Shown: piece by piece, positions 49,201 through 58,202 of the stretch | Numbering within the stretch: position 1 is the first letter of the stretch | Layout of the letters: each line of letters opens with the position of its first letter | Assembly (NCBI RefSeq): GCF_000321225.1 | Contig: NW_004450277.1 | Coordinates: forward strand, 2,596,234-2,660,233 | Origin: Odobenus rosmarus divergens | Lineage: Eukaryota; Chordata; Mammalia; Carnivora; Odobenidae | Direction of reading: 5' to 3' | Length of the DNA stretch: 64,000 bases | Translations under genes and position numbers: made by a program | The notes under the pieces: model-generated | Told to the model about the DNA's origin: nothing | Database searches by the model: none | What the model saw: only the letters and a program-made list of their open reading frames with translations

Positions 49201-52200
49201 GGCTAAAATAAAAGATAATAACCAGTGTTGGTGAGGATGTGGAGAAATTGGACCCTCATACATGGTGGTGGGAACGTAAAATGGTGCAGCTACTTTGGAA
49301 AAAAATTTGGCAATTTCTCAGATAGTTAAGTATAGAGTTGCCTCATGACTCAGCAATTCCACTTCTAAACATAAACCCAAGAGAATTTCTTCCTTATTTA
49401 AAGATTTTATGTATTTATTTGAGAGAGAGAGAGCCAAGCAGGGGAAATGGCAGGCAGAGGGAGAGGGAGAAGCAGACTCTCCTGCTGAGCAGGGAGCCCA
49501 ATGGGGGACTCAATCCCAGCACCCTGGGATCATGACCTGAGCCAAAGGTGGACGCTCAACTGACTGAGCCACCCAGGTGCCTCTACCCAAGAGAATTTAA
49601 AACACATGTCCACACAAACATTTTACAGGAAGATTCCCTGGAACATTATTAATGGTGGTCAAAAAGCAGAAACAACTATAATGTCTATCAAACAATAAAC
49701 GGACAAACAAAATATGGCATATCCATACAATGGAATATTTTCAGCCATAAAAAAGGGTCAAATGCTGTTCTATGCTACACCATGGATGAATTTTGAGAAC
49801 ACAATGATGAGTGAAAGAAACCACCAAGACCCCATATTATTGTATGATTCTATTTATATGAAATGTCCAGAATAGGCAAATCCATACAGACAGAAAGTGG
49901 ATTCATAGTTGGTTGCCTAGGTCTGGGGTGAGAGGGAACAGGAAACCAGTGATAGGGACTGGGGAATTTCTTTGTGGAGGCAGTGAAAATACTGGAATTT
50001 GATAGTGGTGATGGGTGCATGACTTTGTGAATACACTAAAAACCACTGAATTATACATGTGAAAATGGTGATCTCTATGGTATGCAAATTATATTTCAAT
50101 AAAGCCATTATTTTAAAAAATCTTATTTGTTGGGTTAAGTTTCCTAGGAATTTCTAATTTCCTAGGAAATTCTCCACACACACACCCCCACCCATCTCCA
50201 CTTCCCTGGGCCAGTATGCTTGAGTGGAGGGAGGAGATCCCTTTGCCTGGGAAAGTAAAGCTGTGATGTGGGAGGTGGGTAGCAATGGTCGGAAGGAAGC
50301 CACAGAAAACTCAGAAATAAGTAATAACGATCATACCATGGTTGGGGGAGGACTTTACAGTTTTCAAGCCTTTTCTTAGCTTTCAAAAATTTCCTTGGTC
50401 ATCAGTTAATTTACTCCTCACAGCAACACTCATTAGACAGATGGGGAAACTGAGGCTCCTAGAAGGTCACTGTCTTGCCCAGAGTCACATAGTCAGTGTC
50501 AGAACCTTCACTCTTTCCCTCCCCAGGTTGGGCGAGAGCTCAGGGATACCTCTACCTGGGGCAGGGCCCCGGAGACGTACCAAAAGCACAGAGGACCAAA
50601 ACACCTGTCTTTTCCACGAGCTTCTGGAAGAACAGCTTGCATCTGGAAGAGAAAGAAGCAGCGGTCAAGGTGAAGAGGGGCTTTGCACAGGCTAGCAAGT
50701 CCTGGCCTGGCCCTTGCCCTTTTCCCACCCGGAAGGGCAGGACCCACCCTGGGCAGTGAGACACCCCCTCCAAGATGCTGACTGAGTCCTAGGGCTGCAC
50801 AGCATCACAGGGGAAAGAAAGCTCTTACCCCCGTATCTGGGGCCGTCAGAGATCCACTCACAGTGGTCACCCACATCCTTTTCACACCCTTTCTCCATCT
50901 ACAAACTGTCTGTTCCCTCACTCCTGTCCTGGTGAGCGCATCCTTCAGAATTCAGCACAGAAGAACGTCCCCTCCTCCTACGACCTCCAGAGTCAACACC
51001 AGCCTCCTCCCCTTGCCACTGGTTTTGGTGTCTGCCTGCCTTCCCCTGACTGGGAGCTCAAGAGTGGTGAGGGTCAAGTCTGGGCCCAGAGTAGGCATTA
51101 AGATGTTTAGAATGCAAACTCTAAGTGAATGAATGAGGTGAAAAGCTCTGCAGGAATTCGGAGGAGTTTGCAGGGACCAGAAGGGTGAAGGGAAAGGATG
51201 GGACAGGCATTCCAGGCAGGAAAAACAGCATGTGCCAAGGTACTGGGGCAGAAATAGGAATAGCAGGCCCAGGGGTTGAGAACCCTAGCCTTGCCGGCCC
51301 AATGGATCCACGGCAGGACGCATAATGAGGCAGCTCAGAAAGGAAGCATGGGATAGGATTCCAGAAGGCTGCAGGGGAAGGAGGGAGCCACAGTGCGTTC
51401 TGAGGCGAGAGATATGATAAAAGCCAGGTTTGGGATGGCTTCTTTGGTCCGGTGATCACGAGGAGGTTCAAACCAGTGAGGGGGCTGCCATGGTAACCAG
51501 CTGCATGTTCCCTGCCCCCATCGGCCTCCCCCCGCCTGCCCCTGCTCACCTGCAGGTACTGAACAGAATCTGGTGAACCTGAGTCCTCAAGAAGCAGGCC
51601 AGGCAGGTGATCCAGGCTGCAGGGGAGGCAGGAGGGCGGTGAGCAGCTGCACCCTTGTTCTTACCCTACAAAGCCTTGCAGGGGGTGAGGCCCTCTTGCT
51701 GGGAGACCCTCTCAATTTTCTAATCAAGCCCAGGGTAACCCTGCTCTGCTCACGGGTAAGCACCAGCTCAGAGGGAGGACGGGTCCTAGAGGTGAGCATG
51801 GCTTGCGACCAGCAGTTAATAGCTACCTAACAGTGACTCGGGAGCACAAAAAGTCTGGGATGTGCCTCTGCCCATTCCCCGACACTGGGAGTTTCTCAAG
51901 GGCAGGGTCCTTGTCTGGTTTATCCCTGGCGGCCTGGTGTTGCCCAGCAGGGAGCTAGATAAAAAGTTGGGATTCAGGAATAGATAAGTAGGTGGGAGGA
52001 TACATGAATGGACAGAAGAATGATGAGACCACGGCTTGGAAGGTGGCTGAATGGGAAGACAGATGGGAGGATGGGCAGATGGAAGGCTAGCTAGAAGGAT
52101 GGACGGGTGGGTGCCTGGGTGGGTGTGAGTATCAGCAGGTAAAGGAACGGGGAACCTGATGGTCGACTCAGTGAATGGTTGACCAGCTGGCTGCAATAAC

Positions 52201-54361
52201 GGGGCCCACGGTTAGGACAAACAGATGGCTATGTGGACAGATGATCCGAGAAGTGACTGGTGATGAGTAAGTGGAGGGGCAGGTGCATGAACAGAGAAGG
52301 AGAAGACGAATCTTTAGAGTGTGGTCAGGCCACGTTTCCGAAGTGAGGGCGCGTGGCATCAAACGGTTTCCGTGACTTCACCAGCGGCCTCCTGGCCCAG
52401 GGGCCAGGCTGGTGGTCGAGTAGGGGAGGGCCTGACAGTTAGCTCCTCCTCCAAACAGCGTGTCTCCCTCCTACTCCCTCTCTCCAGCCCCCAAAGAGAT
52501 CCTGGCTGGAATGACACCCCTGACACTTCCAGAGTTCCCTCCCTCCCCTGCAGCCTAGCAGAGGCCTTACCCCCCCAGGTCAGCCTGGCCTGCGGCTGGG
52601 CCCTCTTCCCAGGCCCACGCTGAAGGCCAGGGCTGTTCTTCAGTATATACGTACACACACACGCCAGCAGGCACTGGGTCAGGCCCGGGGCTGGGGCGTT
52701 GATGCGGATAGGCAACACGAAGGCATCACCTGCAGAGAGCATGGGGCTGTCATGTCAGTGCCAGCCTCGGGGACATGGTGCCTTGCAGACACCAGGGGAG
52801 CACCCTGAGCTTGGGGCGGCTGTCCCTGCTTCCCACCCCGCCCCCCGCTGGGTGAGCCCGGGGTGCCCATCTGGGCATCTCTGAGCCTCGGCCCCTTACT
52901 GTTCACGAAGACCCTGGGGCTCCCCCTCCCCTCCCTGCTCACTCGCGTTTGACAAAGTGTCCTCTGTTATCCTGCAGGTGTTCCGGCTTCTTGAGGCGAG
53001 CCTGGGGATAACAAGACTCAGAATCGCATTTTATAATTTTCAAGAAACGCGGTGTCCCCGTGTTCCAGATTGAGAGACTGAGGTGCAGAGAAGTTTGCCC
53101 GAGACCGCCAGCCTGTGAATCAGGGACACACCCAGGGCTGACTGACCCCAGACCCAAGTCTCTTTTGAGGAAAGGACTCCGTCTGCTGTGGTGGTCACCG
53201 GTGGTTATCAGCCAAAAGCCAGTCCCTCCCCTTGCTGGCAGGAGGCTGGTTTTGGTCCCTTGTCCCCTCCTACCCCGCCCGTGTGCTTTTGGATAATCCT
53301 GATTGCTCTAAGCCTGCTCTAGGACTCCCAGTGCCTTTGCTGTGGTGGGCTCGGTGGGGGCAGGTCCGCAGGGGTGAGGGGTGGGGGTGGGTTGGGTATT
53401 GGGGTCTGGCACTTGCGGAAAAGGCTTTCTCGTCGCTAAAATGAGACCCACGGGAAATAAGGCCCACTCTCCTTGCACCTAGACAGCCAAGCTTCTCCAG
53501 GCCCCTGGAACTGTGGTAGCCAGCTCTGACAGCGGGGAGGTCAACAGGAAGAGCAAAAAGATGGCAGGGACCTGGGTCTCAGGGGACATTGCAGACACGC
53601 AGCATTGACGTGCTCTGGAGCCATCCACCTCTTGGGACCTCTTGGTGCGTGAGATAACAAATTTTTATTCATTTCTTAAAACAATGGTCTCCAAACATTG
53701 ATTATTATACCCTCCCCCAATGTATTTATGTTTATTCCTTAAGAAATTATATATATAACACTACATATATATTATTTACTCTTTCAAATGTGCAAATTTA
53801 TTTATACATTCTTGAGTAATAGAAATTAAAAGAGGGTGAGCTAAAAATATATACACTGGAGTTCTAATAAGTTCTCCCCTTCACCCCAGGGGATTGTTTT
53901 GGATCCCCTCTTGGGATATACACCCCGTTTTGGGGGCCTAGCGGTAGGCAGGTAGATGGCAGAGGCGCGCATTTCCCCACTTACCGCCGTCTCCCTCGCT
54001 AGCCTGAGACCTCCATGGGAGCAGGGAGCACACCCGCTGGGTGCAGCCCGTGTCCCCGGCACCCTGCCCAGTGCCCGCACACAGTAGGTGCTCAATAAGC
54101 ACGTTTTGGGGATGACTGCCCCTCCACCCCCTTGGCGGGGAGATTTTAGGAAAGCCACCATCAGACCTCCCCGAACTCAGCTGCTGCCTCCATGAAGGCC
54201 GTGGGTCATGCCCACTCACCTCCAGGCGAGAGGGCAGAGGGCAAGCGTTTTGTAAACTGCAAAGAACCGGGCAGAGGGAGGGGCTGCCGTCCTCACCTCC
54301 TGGGCCTGACATCCTCGGGCGGGTCACACAGGTCCCCGGGGCTCCTTGAGGACCGTGGCAT
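37165..54361 (-). CDS. SUN5: SUN5 (SPAG4L), all 13 coding exons; one-base insertion in exon 9
   Basis: Known: SUN5 is a testis-specific SUN-domain protein of the spermatid nuclear envelope. It anchors the sperm tail to the head, and human mutations cause acephalic spermatozoa. Seen, in transcript order on the minus strand: 54297-54361, 52943-53001, 52655-52729, 51550-51616, 50581-50642, 46630-46679, 45263-45297, 44556-44664, 40530-40609, 39564-39679, 38933-39100, 38350-38436, 37165-37290. Exon phases fit at every junction. Domains by residue if the extra base is ignored: basic N-terminus starting [10 protein letters not shown]; membrane segment about 101-118 ([18 protein letters not shown]); coiled coil about 139-174; SUN domain about 195-360 ([43 protein letters not shown]). 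Total coding length is 1099 nt, one more than the 1098 (365 residues) expected. Read literally, the protein ends at about residue 206. Human SUN5 is 379 residues as I recall. Confidence 0.95.
37495..37690 (+). mobile_element. MIR-like fragment (SUN5 intron 12)
   Basis: GGTCTCAGTTTCCCCCCTCT and a following GGTTTGCTGTGGGCATGAAA fit MIR. Confidence 0.55.
38350..38436 (-). CDS. SUN5: SUN5 coding exon 12 (SUN domain)
   Basis: This exon is 87 bp, 29 codons. The acceptor is TGATTCTACAG and the donor GTACCG. The product is [20 protein letters not shown] followed by NIIQMFQLQ. Confidence 0.96.
38590..38720 (+). mobile_element. MIR fragment (SUN5 intron 11)
   Basis: GGACCTCAGTTTCCTTGTCA after a TGTCACTGACTTGTAGG segment fits MIR. 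Confidence 0.6.
38933..39100 (-). CDS. SUN5: SUN5 coding exon 11 (SUN domain core)
   Basis: This exon is 168 bp, phase 0, 56 codons. The acceptor is CCCCTTCCAG and the donor GTGAGC. The product includes [40 protein letters not shown] and [16 protein letters not shown] and the beta-strand pattern are hallmarks of the SUN domain. Confidence 0.96.
39564..39679 (-). CDS. SUN5: SUN5 coding exon 10 (SUN domain), GC donor
   Basis: This exon is 116 bp. The acceptor is CCCAAACAG. The product is [20 protein letters not shown] followed by [18 protein letters not shown]. The exon must end at GAG (39564-39566) to join exon 11 in phase, which makes the donor GCAGGG rather than GT. Confidence 0.93.
40530..40609 (-). 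CDS. SUN5: SUN5 coding exon 9, carries an extra base (frameshift)
   Basis: The acceptor is CTGCCTCCTCAG and the donor GTAAGT. The first part reads [16 protein letters not shown] in frame. One extra G (minus strand; plus-strand C at 40560-40561, CTTTTCC) then shifts the frame. Without it the exon would be 79 bp and end [11 protein letters not shown], matching the SUN-domain start and the phase of exon 10. With it, translation continues out of frame and meets TGA early in exon 10. Confidence 0.9.
40990..41192 (-). mobile_element. CanSINE (SUN5 intron 8)
   Basis: Reverse near-consensus copy ending GAGCCACCCAGGCGCCCC, inserted in a MIR-like context. Confidence 0.95.
41400..41935 (+). mobile_element. 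MaLR-like solo LTR (SUN5 intron 8)
   Basis: Starts near ACTGTGGCAGATTGTATCTC and ends with AATAAAATGATTGTT then GTTTGTTGTGTGGCAGTAG. The layout fits an old ERVL-MaLR LTR. The subfamily is uncertain. Confidence 0.5.
41945..44420 (+). mobile_element. LINE remnant (L1 / HAL1-like)
   Basis: A-rich sense strand with ORF1-like decayed text (ATTTAGCAGACAAGGATTTA, TAGAACTAAACAATGCAAC). A MER5A-like element splits it. Assigned by style rather than alignment. Confidence 0.5.
42970..43132 (+). mobile_element. MER5A-like hAT DNA transposon
   Basis: GGGCTTGTTGAAACACAGAT, CAGTAGGTCTGAGGAGGGCC and CAGGTAATGCTGATGCTGCT follow the MER5A consensus. Confidence 0.8.
44556..44664 (-). CDS. SUN5: SUN5 coding exon 8 (coiled coil)
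   Basis: This exon is 109 bp. The acceptor is TCTCGTAAG and the donor GTGAGA. The product starts [20 protein letters not shown] and ends LMEAMSDE. Heptad-like spacing fits the short coiled coil that precedes SUN domains and helps trimerisation. Confidence 0.93.
44955..45200 (-). mobile_element. MIR (SUN5 intron 7)
   Basis: AGGCCCAGAGAGGTGAAGTA, ACTTGCAAAAG and GGGAGCTGGGATTTAAACC are a reversed MIR. Confidence 0.8.
45263..45297 (-). CDS. SUN5: SUN5 coding exon 7 (35-bp small exon)
   Basis: This is a 35-bp exon with acceptor CCCTACCAG and donor GTAAGA. The product is [11 protein letters not shown] plus two bases of an Arg codon. The size and both phases fit the neighbours exactly, so it is not a chance match. 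Confidence 0.9.
45370..45890. repeat. (CATC)n-rich region, pure core 45669-45712
   Basis: Degenerate CCAT/CATC repeats over 0.5 kb with eleven perfect units in the core. Lies in SUN5 intron 6, just upstream of the 35-bp exon in transcript order. Confidence 0.95.
46630..46679 (-). CDS. SUN5: SUN5 coding exon 6 (end of membrane span)
   Basis: This exon is 50 bp. The acceptor is GGCCCCACAG and the donor GTGAGT. The product is [16 protein letters not shown], completing the transmembrane segment and entering the perinuclear side. Confidence 0.93.
46720..46920 (+). mobile_element. MIR (SUN5 intron 5)
   Basis: GGATTCAAATCCCAGCTTTG, then CCTCTGTAAAATGGGAATAA: a clear forward MIR. Confidence 0.85.
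47230..47418 (-). mobile_element. CanSINE in L1
   Basis: Reverse copy. Flanks CTACTCTTGTTGTTTCT / TTACTCTTGCTATTTCT. Confidence 0.92.
47898..48081 (+). mobile_element. CanSINE in L1
   Basis: Forward copy with flanking GTGACACTACTCCC / GTGACACCACTCCC. It lacks about 12 bp after CCTGGGATCG. Confidence 0.94.
48687..48895 (+). mobile_element. CanSINE in L1
   Basis: Forward copy with A-rich tail and ATTTAAAAATTTG-like duplication after it. Confidence 0.93.
49398..49582 (-). mobile_element. CanSINE in L1
   Basis: Reverse copy. Target duplication ACCCAAGAGAATTT at both ends. Confidence 0.94.
50581..50642 (-). CDS. SUN5: SUN5 coding exon 5 (start of membrane span)
   Basis: This exon is 62 bp. The acceptor is TCTCTTCCAG and the donor GTACGT. 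The product is [20 protein letters not shown], with the hydrophobic end continuing into exon 6. Confidence 0.92.
51550..51616 (-). CDS. SUN5: SUN5 coding exon 4
   Basis: This exon is 67 bp. The acceptor is CCCCTGCAG and the donor GTGAGC. The product is [20 protein letters not shown] followed by Cys, a Cys-rich hydrophobic segment just before the membrane span. Confidence 0.9.
52655..52729 (-). CDS. SUN5: SUN5 coding exon 3
   Basis: This exon is 75 bp. The acceptor is CTCTGCAG and the donor GTACGT lies inside a short GT run, but phase fixes the site. The product is [20 protein letters not shown] followed by LACV, corresponding to the human segment ending LTQCMLGCV. Confidence 0.9.
52943..53001 (-). 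CDS. SUN5: SUN5 coding exon 2
   Basis: This exon is 59 bp. The acceptor is TTATCCCCAG and the donor GTGAGC. The product is [19 protein letters not shown], a basic then acidic nucleoplasmic-side segment. It completes the Arg codon of exon 1 and leaves one base for the Ser codon of exon 3. Confidence 0.88.
54297..54361 (-). CDS. SUN5: SUN5 coding exon 1 (start codon)
   Basis: ATG is at 54361-54359 on the minus strand. The product is [20 protein letters not shown], then Arg and a split Arg codon; the donor is GTGAGG. The start is chosen because [10 protein letters not shown] matches the human N-terminus from memory. No TATA box or CpG island is evident upstream. Confidence 0.9.
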
Positions 54362-55034
54362 CGATTTTCTTCTCTAGGAAATCTGGGGGGGTCGGTGGTG
54401 TGGGGGCTCTCTGGGAGTCAGCGAGGGGGAAGCAGCTGCCACCGCTGCCACTTCCTAGCGTTCCCTGGAAGGTGCCACACGGGATCTCGCCAGGTCAAGC
54501 GGAGCTGTGGGCACTGTGACCTCATAGAGCAGGAGGCGGGGGGCGGGGTCTCTGCCCAGTCTCCAGCTTGGCCCTGGAACTCCCCCTTGGACGGACCCAT
54601 TGTGACCCACTTTCCACTTTCAAGATGAGGAAATTGAGGCCCCAGGACAGGAAGGGCCGTGCCAGGATCTCAGGGGCTGTGCAGGAGCCAGAGCAGAGGC
54701 TCCATGGTCCAGGCCAGGCTTTTTCGTGCCCCCAGCTCCTTCCCTGCTCCAAGGTTCCCAGACTTGCCACCTGCCTAAGCACCTGCTTAGGCTGTACGTG
54801 AAGGCATCTTACATGTGAGTCTGCTCACTGGTGGATGTCTCGCATAACACAAAATGATGTATGTGCTGTTGTTTTAATAAAGTTCTACATTTCCTGGAGA
54901 CAAATAAAAGCATAATAGAGTGGAAATGTCTGGCTACATTTTTTTCCTGTCAGCCCTGCTGATGGAGAGTTTATTCAGATTATGAAGCTAAAAGGAACTC
55001 CTTTTGCCCCTGGGTGGCAGTTACTCAAATTGTA

Positions 55035-55503
55035 GGCTAAGTTCCAGTGGTAAGACGAAGAATCGCCCCTCGGGAAGGCCTGCATACTAACACCTGAATG
55101 TGGGGCTGTGTTAGGTTACAAAACGAAGGTGATTTGGAGCTTGCTGATGGGATTAAGCTCGCTAACTAGCTGACCTTGAGATAGAAGAATATCGTAGCTT
55201 ATCAGGCGGGCCCGGTGTCATAAGGGTCTGGTAAATGGAAGAGGAACCCTCAGCCCAACATGCTGGTTTGAAGGTGATGAGGCCTTAAGGCAGGCCGTGA
55301 AAGCAGCCTCTGGAAGCTGGAAAAGGCAGGGAAACGAATCCTCCCCTAGAGTTTCTAGAAAGGAACAAAGTCCTGCTGATACCTTGATTTCAGCCAAGCA
55401 ACATCCATGTTGGACTTCTGACTTCCAGAAATATAATGAGTTTGTGTTTTAAGTCACTACGTTTGTAGCAATCTGTTACAGTAGCAAGAGGAAACTCATA
55501 GAG
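55035..55503 (+). mobile_element. MLT1-type MaLR solo LTR
   Basis: TGACCTTGAGATAG...CAGGCGGGCCC, TCTGGAAGCTGGAAAAGGCA, ACACCTTGATTTC-like and TTTGTAGCAATCTGTTACAG follow the MLT1 consensus in order. Confidence 0.75.
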
Positions 55504-56209
55504 TACCCCTGAGAATATTCGGTGAAGGGGAAGCCCTGAAATGCTGCCACTAGGATTGGTACAAGGGTCTTTCAGTTGTTCATTCATTCATTCAACAGAT
55601 ATTTACTGAGCCCGTGGTATGTTCCAGGCACTGGCTCCAGAGGTGAACGGAACCAGCTCCTGTCCCGGGAGAGGAGGGCAAAGTGGCTGGGGGAGCGCCT
55701 TGCCTGTAGCAGGTGCTCACCCAACATGCTGGCCGCTGCTGTAGGGAGGAGGGGCTGGTGAGGATCTCCCTCCCGTGTGTCCACTGGCTGGGTATGTCGA
55801 GGAAGAGGAAGTGTTCATGCCAAGAACAAACACTGAGAGTGGCTTTGGTCAATATTTGTGCCCCTTTCCACCGAGTCTGCTGTTTGCCCCGGTGACAGTG
55901 AGGGCCAGGGAGCCAGGAGTAGGTTGTGAGGGAGTACCTGGCATATGAACGGGGCAGGGGGGCTCTGTGCTTTCACGGGAGGGCTTGCTGGGGTCTGTGG
56001 TCCCGGGCAGTGCTGTGGACCCTAGTGGGGATCCAATACAGGGTGGGCTTGCGCTCTGGGCCTGGTATTGGTCCTGGTGTGGAGTCGGTGGGAGCCATGA
56101 AGGGCTCTGGAGTGGGGAAAGGCTCCAAGTCCCTTTGTGCCTATACTCCAGCTGAGCCATGCAGAGGAGTGGACAGGCTTTCCCTGCCGTTATGCTACCC
56201 ACTTCCCGT

Positions 56210-56570
56210 GCACAGTAAATGCACAAACACATATAAATTCCGCCCCCACTCATGCCAAGGAACAGTCAACTATTCACCCATAGCGTCCACACACGCACCT
56301 AAACCACACACCCACAGACACACTCCGTGTACCAAGTGCACATATGCATACTGTACACAAAACTCCCATGCCTGCACTCATGTAGGTTCATGTACACAGG
56401 CAGGTACATAAACCGAGATGCCAACATGCCCGCTTCATGTACACACTCACGCACACACATTTTCCTGTGATGCTAGTCATTAGTACCTAATGCGCATGTG
56501 TGTACATGACTGCACACACGCAACCACATACATAGAAACACACACACCCCCTCCACACACATATACAAGC
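56210..56570. repeat. CA-rich low-complexity block
   Basis: Irregular (CA)n with CACACACG and CATACA variants between the two gene starts. Confidence 0.75.
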
Positions 56571-58093
56571 TTCTTCTTGTGCACACACAGCTCCTTGGGC
56601 GCAGACAGCCAAGGCGGAGGCTGGAGTTGGTAATGCAGAAAGAGATGATGGGCTGCATCCACTGTGAGTGAAATAGGCATTTGGAGGGAGCCTGCCGTAT
56701 GAAGTAGCAGCGATGGGGTCATCCACACGCCCTCTCGTCTGTTGCCCTTTGAGTCAGGGTTCAGTGTGTGACCAGGAGCAGGGCTCAGTCAGTGACTGGG
56801 GCTAGGGCTCAGGTAACCTCCTGCTCCTCCTAAAAGGGTCATATTTCTGAGAGAGCTGAGAGGTGCCAGGCCCCAGAGGTTAGCAAGCCAGCCCCCTGAC
56901 TTGGGGCATCCATGTCCTCCTGGGCCTAGCCAGACCTGGCTGGGGTGATGAGGGGATCCCCCTCAGAGCAGTCCTCTTTCCGGAGATCTCCTGGCCTAAG
57001 AGGCCCTGGAGTGGCCCGTTCCCAGGGCCTTGTAGCTGTTGGCAGCAGCCTGGTTACGTGGCAGCCCCACCACACACATAGGATGAAACATTTTGGCAAA
57101 GGCCATGTTTGCAGGGAAAACACTCGCAACCACAAGCCAACCTGCCCCTCCCTGGGTCCCTTCACAGCCGGCCCTGCACCTCCCGGGAGCCTCATAAAGC
57201 AGCTTCCGCACCTGCCAGGGGCTCAGGAGGCCTTTGCTGGGGCTGCGAATCCACCTGTCCCTGGAAACCACCTGAGGTAGGAGTGGGGATAGGGCTGGCA
57301 CTTCTCCAGGGAGGAGCCTCGACTTCGCCGTCCGTTCAATGGGAATACTACTTCCGACCGCCTTCTACATGGACAAGGGTCCATCCTCGGTCTTGTTTTG
57401 GGACTTTGGGCAAGTGCCACTTCTCTGGGCCTCCGTTGAGCCCATCTCGTCAGTGGGCCCTCACGCCTGAGTCAGACACAGATCGGTCCACTGGGCTGAG
57501 CTGGGTTGGGAGGGCTTGGGGGGTCATGCAGAGGCCTGCTTTTAGGACATCCCTCCCCTGGTACGGGAAGAGATGAGGATAGGAGCCCCTCTGGATCCTC
57601 TGCTGGCAGGTTGGAAGAGTGGGGCACTGGGATGGGTTGTCACATGGGCTGGACGCCTGGCATCAGGAAACACAGCCCTGGGCCTTGGGGCGGTGGGCCT
57701 GGGCTCTCTCCTCGGGGCAGGAAGCGGCTTGCAGTCTCCCTACCAGGAACCTCACCCTCCTGCTCTGGCATGGCTTGGGTCCTACAGCCGACCCTAGTTT
57801 GCGGTGTGGCCTTCGGCAAGGTCACGTCTTCTCTGGGTCTCGGGGCCTGCTTCCAGACCAAATCTCCCTGTGGTTCCTGAGGAAGCAGGTGGGGCAGGTG
57901 ATCCTTCCCAATGCAGAGATGCAGCACTGATGTGTGGGAGTCCCGGGTAGGGCTGGGATCACCACGCAGGGCTTGCGACCTCCAGGCTGGGGTGGGGTTC
58001 CAGCAGCCCGGAGGGGGCACGTTCTGGACAAGCTCTCTGATGCTTGTGCCCACCCCAGCCCACAGATCTTGGGGGGCAGTGGCCAGGACAGCG

Positions 58094-58202
58094 ATGGCTC
58101 GGGCATGCGGGCTGGGTCTGCTCTTAGCACTGCTGCTGCCTGTGGTCGGCACCTCCCTGCCGGGCACCGTGGTCAGACTCAACAAGGCCGTGCTGAGCTA
58201 CG
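58094..58202 (+). CDS. BPIFB2: BPIFB2 coding exon 1 (signal peptide)
   Basis: 36 codons plus one base, then donor GTAAGA. Context at the ATG is GACAGCGATGG. A possible acceptor (CAGCCCACAG, ending at 58065) just upstream suggests a separate non-coding first exon further 5'. Confidence 0.93.

Larger units (their letters stand above)
47090..50125 (+). mobile_element. L1 ORF2 remnant with four SINE insertions (SUN5 intron 5)
   Basis: Forward L1 text from the RT region (GGAACTCCCTCAATTTGATA) to a TTTCAATAAAGCC end. SINEs at 47230, 47898, 48687 and 49398 interrupt it. No intact frame. Confidence 0.88.
54362..58093. other. Intergenic region between SUN5 and BPIFB2 starts
   Basis: 3.7 kb that must hold the promoters of both divergent genes. 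Contains a MaLR LTR, an L2-like piece near 55575 and a CA-rich block (56210-56560). No clear TATA box, CpG island or extra gene. Confidence 0.6.

Noticed and set aside
1636..49582. tRNA-like boxes within many short repeats
   Set aside because: They are the tRNA-derived heads of SINEs with A tails and target duplications, not functional tRNA genes.
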